Assembly (NCBI GenBank): GCA_963730535.1
Contig: CAVSRU010000012.1
Coordinates: 1 to 64,000 of the forward strand
Source: DASSUW01 sp963730535
GTDB lineage: Bacteria; Actinomycetota; Thermoleophilia; Solirubrobacterales; Solirubrobacteraceae
Direction: 5' to 3'
DNA: 64,000 nucleotides
The notes under the pieces: generated by a model
Told to the model about the DNA's origin: nothing
The model's input: the letters and a program-made list of their open reading frames with translations, nothing else
Databases searched by the model: none
Position numbers and translations under genes: made by a program
Shown: positions 58,650-64,000 of the stretch, in pieces
How the letters are laid out: each line of letters begins with the position of its first letter
Position numbering within the stretch: the first letter of the stretch is position 1

Positions 58650-60407
58650 GTGACGCGCTGGCGGGCCACCGGCGGGCGTGGACGCAAGCTGCGCGGCCTG
58701 CTCGTGCTCCTGCGCCCATACCGCGGGCGCACGGTCCTCATGCTCCTCTCGCTGCTGTTCGGCACCGCCGCGGCCCTCGCCCCGCCGCCGCTCGCCAAGC
58801 TCGCCATCGACGAGGGGATCGTGCCCGGCGACCTCGCGGTGCTGACGTGGGTCGTCGTCGCGTTCCTGGTCAGCGCGCTCGTCTACTGGGCGGCGACCTA
58901 CGCGCAGACCTACCTCGTCGGCTGGGTCGGCCAGCGGGTGCTCCAGGACCTGCGGATCCAGCTCTTCGCCCACCTCCAGACACTGTCGGTCGACTTCTAC
59001 TCGCGCCGCCAGGCCGGGGTCATCATCTCGCGGCTGACCAACGACGTTCAGGCGCTCGACCAGCTGGTCTCGGACGGCGTGGTGACGCTGCTGGGCTCGA
59101 CGCTGACGCTGGTCGGGACCGCGATCATCCTGCTCGTCCTCGACGCCGAGCTGGCGCTGCTCACGTTCCTGGTCTTCCCGCTGCTGGCGCTCGGCTCGCT
59201 CGCCTTCCGGATCGTCTCCGCAAACGCCTACCGGGCCACGCGCGAGAAGGTGGCGGCCATTACCGCCTACCTGCAGGAGACCCTCTCCGGCGTTCGCGTG
59301 GTGCGCAGCTTTGGCCAGGAGCGCCGCCATCTCGACCGCTTCGCCGTGCTCAACGAGGACAACTACGCGGCGAACATGAAGACCGTCTACCTCAACGCCG
59401 GCTACTTCCCGGCGGTCGAGCTGCTGTCCGCCGTGGCCACCGCCGGGATCCTCCTCTACGGCGGGCTCCAGGTCGTCGAGGGGGCGGTCACGATCGGCGT
59501 GCTGGTGGCGTTCATCGCCGCGCTCAGCAACTTCTTCGACCCGATCCAGTCGCTGTCGCAGTTCTACACCACCTACCAGGCGGGGATGGCGGCGCTCGAC
59601 AAGATCTTCGAGCTGCTCGACGAGGAGCCCGACCTGCGCGACCGGCCCGGCGCCGTGCAGCTCGAGCGCCTGCGCGGTGAGATCGACTTCGACGGCGTGA
59701 CCTTCTCCTACGGGTCCGGCATCGCCCTCGCGGACGTCGACCTCCACGTCCCGCCCGGCCAGACCGTCGCGCTGGTCGGCGAGACCGGCGCCGGCAAGTC
59801 GACGTTCGCGAAGCTCGTTGCGCGCTTCTACGACCCGACGGAGGGGCGCGTGCTGGTCGACGGCCACGACCTGCGCGACGTCGCCGTGCACTCGCTGCGC
59901 TCCCAGATGGGGATCGTCCCCCAGGAGGCGTTCCTGTTCAGCGGGACGATCGGCGAGAACATCGCGTTCGGGCGGCCGGACGCGACGGCGGAGGAGGTCG
60001 AGGCCGCCGCCCGCGCCGTGCACGCGCACGACTTCATCGTCGCGCTGGAGTACGGCTACGACACCGAAATCGGCGAGCGCGGCATCCAGCTCTCCGCCGG
60101 CCAGCGCCAGCTCGTCGCCTTCGCCCGAGCGCTGATCGCCGACCCGCGGATCCTCGTGCTCGACGAGGCGACCGCCAACGTCGACATCCACACCGAGGGC
60201 CGCATCGAGGCCGGGCTGCGGCGCCTGCTCGCGGGCCGCACGGCAATCGTCATCGCCCACCGCCTGTCGACGATCCGCACCGCCGGCCGGATCGTGGTGC
60301 TCGACCACGGGCGCATCGTCGAGCAGGGCACGCACGACGAGCTGCTCGCGGCCGAGGGCGCGTACTGGCGCCTCTACCGCGACTGGGCCGAGCAGGCCGC
60401 GGCTTAG
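58650..60407 (+). CDS. ABC exporter half-transporter (catalytic subunit)
   Basis: 585 residues from GTG 58650, 20 bp after its partner. Six membrane spans, then Walker A VGETGAGKSTFAKL, signature IQLSAGQRQLVAFARAL (LSAGQ instead of LSGGQ) and Walker B ILVLDEATANVD with the catalytic Glu. In the heterodimer its Walker motifs meet the partner's intact LSGGQ. Its own altered signature meets the partner's Asp-substituted site, so the two form one active and one degenerate ATP site. Confidence 0.93.
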   Translation: MTRWRATGGRGRKLRGLLVLLRPYRGRTVLMLLSLLFGTAAALAPPPLAKLAIDEGIVPGDLAVLTWVVVAFLVSALVYWAATYAQTYLVGWVGQRVLQDLRIQLFAHLQTLSVDFYSRRQAGVIISRLTNDVQALDQLVSDGVVTLLGSTLTLVGTAIILLVLDAELALLTFLVFPLLALGSLAFRIVSANAYRATREKVAAITAYLQETLSGVRVVRSFGQERRHLDRFAVLNEDNYAANMKTVYLNAGYFPAVELLSAVATAGILLYGGLQVVEGAVTIGVLVAFIAALSNFFDPIQSLSQFYTTYQAGMAALDKIFELLDEEPDLRDRPGAVQLERLRGEIDFDGVTFSYGSGIALADVDLHVPPGQTVALVGETGAGKSTFAKLVARFYDPTEGRVLVDGHDLRDVAVHSLRSQMGIVPQEAFLFSGTIGENIAFGRPDATAEEVEAAARAVHAHDFIVALEYGYDTEIGERGIQLSAGQRQLVAFARALIADPRILVLDEATANVDIHTEGRIEAGLRRLLAGRTAIVIAHRLSTIRTAGRIVVLDHGRIVEQGTHDELLAAEGAYWRLYRDWAEQAAA

Positions 60408-60943
60408 CCGATCTTCTCCAGGTCGACGACGAAGATCAGCGTCTCGTTGGGGCCGATGTCGGGCGGCTGGCCTTGGGGCCCGTAGCCCTTTGCGGAGGGG
60501 ATCACCAGCAGGCGTCGGCCGCCCTTGCGCATTCCCACCAGACCTTCGTCCCAGCCGGGGATCACGCCGCCCGCCCCGAGCTCGAAGGTGAACGGCTCAC
60601 GCCGGTCCCACGAGGCGTCGAACTGCTGGCCGGTCGACCAGGACACGCCCACGTACTGCATCGTCAGGCTGTCGCCCTTCTTGGCCTTGGCGCCCTTGCC
60701 GCGCACGATGTCGCGCTTCTCGAGCTCGGCCGGCGGGGAGCCCTCCGGGGCCGCGATCTCCGGCTTGGTCGAGGTGTCCTTGCCGAGGCCCTCCACGATG
60801 CGCTGGATGTCGGCCTCGGGGTCCTGCGGCACCGGGATCGGCGTCGCCGCCGACTCGCCCGACGCGTCGTCGTCGCCGCCGCAGGCGGCGAGCCCGCCGG
60901 ACAGCGCGAGAAGCAGCAGCAGAGCGAGAACGACCCGGGGCAT
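60404..60943 (-). CDS. FKBP-type peptidyl-prolyl isomerase lipoprotein
   Basis: 179 residues from ATG 60943. The lipoprotein signal is RVVLALLLLLALSGGLAACG (lipobox LAAC), followed by an Asp/Ser-rich linker and the FKBP domain from about residue 75. The domain is recognised from GDSLTMQYVGVSWSTGQQFD, FTFELGAGGVIPGWDEGLVG, MRKGGRRLLVIPSAKGYGPQ and TLIFVVDLEKI. It should speed proline isomerisation in exported proteins at the outer membrane face. The start codon lies only 8 nt after the 3' end of the tRNA-Gln gene on the same strand, with no ribosome site in between. The frame open to 60976 would run into the tRNA. Confidence 0.9.
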   Translation of the reverse strand: MPRVVLALLLLLALSGGLAACGGDDDASGESAATPIPVPQDPEADIQRIVEGLGKDTSTKPEIAAPEGSPPAELEKRDIVRGKGAKAKKGDSLTMQYVGVSWSTGQQFDASWDRREPFTFELGAGGVIPGWDEGLVGMRKGGRRLLVIPSAKGYGPQGQPPDIGPNETLIFVVDLEKIG

Positions 60944-60951
60944 GGCGAAGC

Positions 60952-61022
60952 TGCCGGGCAGGGACTCGAACCCCAACTACCAGAGCCAGAATCTGGCGTG
61001 CTGCCAATTACACCACCCGGCA
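60952..61022 (-). tRNA. tRNA-Gln (anticodon CTG)
   Basis: 71 nt folding as a full cloverleaf: acceptor TGCCGGG/CCCGGCA, D stem GTGT/GCAC, anticodon stem CCAGA/TCTGG with loop TTCTGGC (anticodon CTG), and T arm with loop TTCGAGT. The CCA end is not encoded. The D-loop has the GG-equivalent TTGGCA. Transcribed leftward into the FKBP gene. Confidence 0.95.
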
Positions 61023-61035
61023 AAGGGCGGTCGCC

Positions 61036-61041
61036 AGTATA
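61036..61041 (-). promoter_or_regulatory. -10 element of the tRNA-Gln(-FKBP) promoter
   Basis: TATACT on the minus strand, 13 nt upstream of the tRNA 5' end, is a near-consensus -10 hexamer. No convincing -35 is seen at the usual distance. Confidence 0.55.
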
Positions 61042-61153
61042 GGAGAGGGCCCGCGCTGCGACGCCGCTCAGCAATCGACTTCCTTTCGGAGCCGTACGGC
61101 GCTACGGTGCTTGTGGAGCGGCTAGCCCGAGGAGCCAGCCGCCGACTTACCGC

Positions 61154-61882
61154 ATGCCAGAGGGCTTCGTACAGCTGCTCCAGGCCGATCCCGAGCTGGC
61201 CCGGGGCATTGACCCGAACCGGATGCGCGAGATCTCGTCGCGTCTCTACGCGCGCGTCGTGGAGACCAAGCGCGGGCCGTGGTGCCCGGCCGACGCGCTG
61301 ACCGCGGAGGATGGCGAGCCGATCGGCCTGCTCGTCCTCGACGGGCTGCTGGTCCGCGAGGCCTCGCTCGGCGAGCACCCGACCGCCGAGCTGCTCGGCC
61401 CGGGCGACCTCCTGCGGGCATGGGACGACCGCGGCGCCGACGTCCTGCTCCCCCGTCGCGTGCGCTGGGACGCGCTCACCGACGCGCGCTTCGCCGTCAT
61501 CGACCACCCGCTGGCCGTGCGCGCCGCCCAGTGGCCGGAGATCTTCGCCCTGCTGGTCGAGCGGGCCGCGCGCCGCGCCGAGCGGCTCGTGGTCATGCAG
61601 GCCATCGGCCACCTCCACCGCGTCGAGGACCGGCTGCTGGCGCTGCTCTGGTGCCTCGCCGAGCGCTGGGGCCGGGTGGTCCCCGACGGCGTGCTCGTGA
61701 CCCTCCGGCTCCCGCACCGCACGCTGGCCGGCATGATCGGCGCCCGCCGCCCGACCGTCACCACCGCGCTCGGCCAGCTCATCGCCCGCGGCGACATCGC
61801 CCGCCGTCGGGACGGCAGCTGGCTGCTGATCCGGCGGCCGGCCGAGGCGGGCGAGCCCGTCGCGGAGCGGGCGAGGGTCTAG
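61154..61882 (+). CDS. Crp/Fnr-family transcriptional regulator
   Basis: 242 residues. The N-terminal half is a cyclic-nucleotide-binding-like beta-roll, weakly conserved (LLVLDGLLVREASLG, LLGPGDLLRAWDDRG). The C-terminal winged helix is VTLRLPHRTLAGMIGARRPT then VTTALGQLIARGDIARRRDG. The residues that bind cAMP in Crp (RGE...RSA/T) are not apparent, so the ligand may differ. I recall such divergent members as common in Solirubrobacterales. Its stop codon abuts a single repeat arm (copy E). Confidence 0.88.
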   Translation: MPEGFVQLLQADPELARGIDPNRMREISSRLYARVVETKRGPWCPADALTAEDGEPIGLLVLDGLLVREASLGEHPTAELLGPGDLLRAWDDRGADVLLPRRVRWDALTDARFAVIDHPLAVRAAQWPEIFALLVERAARRAERLVVMQAIGHLHRVEDRLLALLWCLAERWGRVVPDGVLVTLRLPHRTLAGMIGARRPTVTTALGQLIARGDIARRRDGSWLLIRRPAEAGEPVAERARV

Positions 61883-61906
61883 CGAACGTCAAAGGGCGGC
61901 TGGTAT
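61881..61906. repeat. Single arm of the intergenic repeat family, copy E
   Basis: AGCGAACGTCAAAGGGCGGC followed by TGGTAT matches the left end of copy D with a few changes, right after the TAG stop of the Crp/Fnr gene. No matching opposite arm is found before the convergent gene at 61909. It is either a solo remnant or the trace of a deleted copy. Confidence 0.65.
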
Positions 61907-61908
61907 CG

Positions 61909-63090
61909 CTACAGGTCGCCAGCGACGACCGACTCGCCCGAGCGCATCAGCTCGCGCGCGCGATCGAGGTCGTCCGAGCGGCCGACGGTGAGCGCGCCGC
62001 CGACGCGCCCGCCGGCGAGGTAGTAGATCGTGAACTCGCCGTCCTCGGGCGAGCCGCGCACGACCTCCTCGTCCCACTCCGCGGCAGGGCCGACGTACTC
62101 CAGCGTGCACCAATCGACGAGGTCGGACCAGAAGTACGGGACCTCGTCGTACGGCTCGCGCTTGCCCTGGAGGTAGCCGGCGACCGCGGCGCCCTGGGCG
62201 CGGGCGACCTCCCAGTGCTCGATCCGCACGCGCCGGCGGTGGACGACGGAGTCGTACTCGCACGCGTCGCCCGCCGCCCAGATCCCGTCGGCCGACGTCT
62301 CGAGCGTCGCCGAGCAGGCGACGCCGCCGGTCTCCCCCAGTTCGAGGCCTGCCGAGCGGGCGAGCATGACGTCGGGCACCACACCCGTGCCCATGACCAC
62401 CATGTCGGCCTCCAGCACGCGGCCGGACTCGGTGACGACCCGGGACACGCGGCCGCCGTCGCCCTCGAAACGCCCGAGGCTCTCGCCCGCGACCCACTCG
62501 ACGCCGTGGTCGCGCAGCACGCCGGCGAAGAAGGCTCCCGCGGTGGGGCCGAACCCGAGCGAGAGCGGGCCGGCCTCCGGCATCAGCAGCGTGCACCGCC
62601 TGCCCTGCACGGTGAGCGAGGCGGCCACCTCGCACGCGATGTAGGAGCCGCCCACCAGCACGACGTGGTCGGCGTCCTGCGCGTCGGCCCGGATGGCGTC
62701 GGCGTTGCTGAGCACCCGCAGGTAGTGGATGCCGTCGAGGTCGGCGCCGTCGACCCGCAGCCGGTGCACATTGGCGCCGGTGGCGAGCACGGCACGCTCG
62801 AAGCTCAGCTCGCCGCCGGCCGACAGCTTCGCCGTGCGCGCCGCCGGGTCGAGCTTCATCACGCTCGTGCGGATACGCAGGTCCAAGTCGCCCGGCACGT
62901 CGAGGTAGGTCTCCTCGCGCGAGACCTCGCCGCGCAGGTAGTCCTTCGAGCACATCGGGCGGTCGTACGGCGGGTCGACGTCGCGGCCGACGATCACCAC
63001 CGAGCCGTCGAAGCCGCCCTCCGCGAGCGCCTCGGCGCACGCCGAGCCGGCCGCACCCGCCCCGACGATCAGTACGTCGGCGTCAGCCAC
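61909..63090 (-). CDS. FAD/NAD(P)-dependent ferredoxin-reductase-type oxidoreductase
   Basis: 393 residues. Rossmann FAD motif VLIVGAGAAGSACAEALAEG, the GxxP-type ATGANVHRLRV segment, second dinucleotide motif VVLVGGSYIACEVAASLTVQ, and FAD-binding end GIWAAGDACEY. It has the C-terminal reductase domain of BphA4/rubredoxin-reductase relatives (VPYFWSDLVDWCTLEYVG). It would pass electrons from NAD(P)H to a ferredoxin or rubredoxin. It overlaps the TrkA gene by 8 bp, though the functional link is not obvious. Confidence 0.92.
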   Translation of the reverse strand: MADADVLIVGAGAAGSACAEALAEGGFDGSVVIVGRDVDPPYDRPMCSKDYLRGEVSREETYLDVPGDLDLRIRTSVMKLDPAARTAKLSAGGELSFERAVLATGANVHRLRVDGADLDGIHYLRVLSNADAIRADAQDADHVVLVGGSYIACEVAASLTVQGRRCTLLMPEAGPLSLGFGPTAGAFFAGVLRDHGVEWVAGESLGRFEGDGGRVSRVVTESGRVLEADMVVMGTGVVPDVMLARSAGLELGETGGVACSATLETSADGIWAAGDACEYDSVVHRRRVRIEHWEVARAQGAAVAGYLQGKREPYDEVPYFWSDLVDWCTLEYVGPAAEWDEEVVRGSPEDGEFTIYYLAGGRVGGALTVGRSDDLDRARELMRSGESVVAGDL

Positions 63091-63763
63091 TGCCGTTCTC
63101 GCCCACGAACTCGCGCGTGATGTCGTCCTCGAGCCCGGGATCGAGGACGACGAGCACCTCGTCGCCGGCCTCCACCACCGTGTCTGCCTTGGGGACGAAG
63201 CCGCTCCCGTCGCGCAGCACGGAGATGACCAGCGCTCCGTCGGGCAGCGACAGCTCGGCCACGCGGTTGCCGGCCGCGGGAGAGCGTTCGGAGACCACCA
63301 GCTCGATGATCTCCAGCCGCTCCTCCGGGAGGTCGAGCAGGTGCACTAGCCCGTAGCGGGGCACCTCGTGCTCGATCAGCCGCAGGATCAGGTCGGTGGC
63401 CGACACCGCCGGCTGGATCCCCATCAGCTTGAAGTGCTCGAGGTTCCGCGGGTTGTTGACGCGGGCGATGATCCGCTCGCAGAGGTACTTCTCCTTCGCC
63501 ACCTGGCAGATCAGCAGGTTGTCCTCGTCGTCGCCGGTCACCGCCACGACGAGGTCGGCGCGCTGGATGCCGGCCCGCTCGAGCACCCACAGCTCGGTGG
63601 CGTCGCCGTACTGGACGGCGTGCTCGAGCTCCTGCTCGACGGTCAGGTAGCGCCGGCGATCCTGCTCGAGCACGGTCACCTCGTGACCCTTCTCGATCAG
63701 CTCGCGCGCGAGGTTCCAGCCGACCTTGCCGGCACCGGCGATGATCACATACAGCCCGGCCAT
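63083..63763 (-). CDS. trkA: TrkA-family potassium uptake regulatory protein
   Basis: 226 residues. The RCK/TrkA-N domain has YVIIAGAGKVGWNLARELIE, the conserved acidic end of beta-2 in VTVLEQD, and YGDATELWVLERAGI. A TrkA-C domain covers about 140-225 (VISVLRDGSGFVPKADTVVE). It binds NAD(H)/ATP and gates a TrkH/KtrB potassium channel. The channel gene may lie beyond the right edge. Confidence 0.93.
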   Translation of the reverse strand: MAGLYVIIAGAGKVGWNLARELIEKGHEVTVLEQDRRRYLTVEQELEHAVQYGDATELWVLERAGIQRADLVVAVTGDDEDNLLICQVAKEKYLCERIIARVNNPRNLEHFKLMGIQPAVSATDLILRLIEHEVPRYGLVHLLDLPEERLEIIELVVSERSPAAGNRVAELSLPDGALVISVLRDGSGFVPKADTVVEAGDEVLVVLDPGLEDDITREFVGENGSG

Positions 63764-63930
63764 TAGATGGTCGGCTCTGTGGCCCGCGCGGTCACGTGGC
63801 CGCGGATCGTGGATGCCGGGCGGTGCACGGCGGAGGGGAACAGTGGCAGAGCCACGGGCCCCTCCGGCGGGTGCCGATCCGGCGCCGCGAGACGCCGCCA
63901 GGTGGTCGCGGGGGTCGCGGAGCCGGCCAT
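63763..63930 (-). CDS. Possible 55-residue ORF between two genes of the trkA operon
   Basis: ATG 63930 overlaps the stop of the partial gene upstream (TGATG), and its TAA overlaps the trkA ATG (TAATG at 63761-63765). It reads MAGSATPATTWRRLAAPDRH then PPEGPVALPLFPSAVHRPAS. No known motif, and third-position bias is only moderate. The exact double overlap argues for translation; the low-complexity composition argues against it. The region may otherwise be a 166-bp intergenic space holding the trkA promoter. Confidence 0.3.
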   Translation of the reverse strand: MAGSATPATTWRRLAAPDRHPPEGPVALPLFPSAVHRPASTIRGHVTARATEPTI

Positions 63931-64000
63931 CAAGCCTCTGCGAAGGCTGCCTGCTCGAGTTGCTCGATCGCGATCTGCGTCGGGCAGATCGTCTGGAGGC
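63930..64000 (-). CDS. C-terminal end of an unidentified gene (continues past the right edge)
   Basis: The frame reads LQTICPTQIAIEQLEQAAFA-EA and stops with TGA at 63930-63932. Third positions are G/C-rich, and the sequence is the only sensible frame across this end. Too short to identify. Being directly upstream of trkA on the same strand, it may encode a second TrkA-type protein or a transporter subunit. Confidence 0.5.
   Translation of the reverse strand, partial: LQTICPTQIAIEQLEQAAFAEA

Overview
The window is chromosomal DNA from a very GC-rich bacterium. Start codons are often GTG or TTG, neighbouring genes commonly overlap by 1-4 bases (ATGA, GTGA or TGATG junctions), and third codon positions are strongly G/C. 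The gene mix (SoxR, STAS and MEDS-type regulators, class III cyclase, matrixin, GlgX, HrpA, a divergent FtsH-like protease, Crp/Fnr regulator) fits a soil actinobacterium of the Thermoleophilia/Solirubrobacterales type. That placement is inference from composition and gene content. No rRNA, CRISPR array, phage or insertion sequence was seen. One tRNA (tRNA-Gln, anticodon CTG) is present.

Layout. 1-4.7 kb: AraC regulator (cut by the left edge) divergent from a cupin/DUF1772 pair, then a P1-family peptidase divergent from an adenylate cyclase. 4.7-10.7 kb: a LysR regulator divergent from a five-gene catabolic operon (frameshifted FAD amine-oxidase-like gene, DHDPS/NAL-family aldolase, Gfo/Idh/MocA dehydrogenase, sugar isomerase/epimerase, alpha/beta hydrolase). 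10.6-15.9 kb: leftward run of ferredoxin reductase, fatty-acid desaturase, GlgX, STAS protein and a small conserved protein. 15.9-20.5 kb: stress and regulatory genes, including a SoxR-controlled MBL/luciferase-domain pair and a TetR-autoregulated MBL gene with a clear promoter and operator. 20.6-28 kb: ACC deaminase, secreted LVIVD/PA protein, aldo-keto reductase, P-loop kinase, secreted beta-propeller, yeast-type cytosine deaminase and the remains of an ABC-2 transporter.

28-37.8 kb: gntR-E1alpha-E1beta operon, marR-MFS pair, the ATP-grasp/alpha-E/transglutaminase cluster, dapB and a Clp-N domain protein. 37.9-41.6 kb: DUF4097 protein, histidine kinase and sugar-binding lipoprotein as one overlapping operon without a response regulator or permease. 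41.6-50.9 kb: LysR, glutamine amidotransferase with a structured leader, thioesterase, hydrolase, HrpA, acid phosphatase and EamA transporter. 51-56.4 kb: STAS, GH3, thioredoxin-like protein, and an FtsH-like protease with unusual insertions overlapping a membrane partner. 56.3-64 kb: zinc-ribbon protein, heterodimeric ABC exporter, FKBP lipoprotein placed 8 nt after tRNA-Gln, Crp/Fnr regulator, FAD reductase and TrkA.

The most interesting unexplained structure is a dispersed intergenic repeat family: four full copies and one single arm, at about 24.6, 30.8, 44.0, 49.9 and 61.9 kb. The copies share terminal inverted repeats around GAACGTCAACKGCGGC but enclose different internal hairpins. A cloverleaf-like leader at 42.76-42.85 kb is a second RNA-level candidate.
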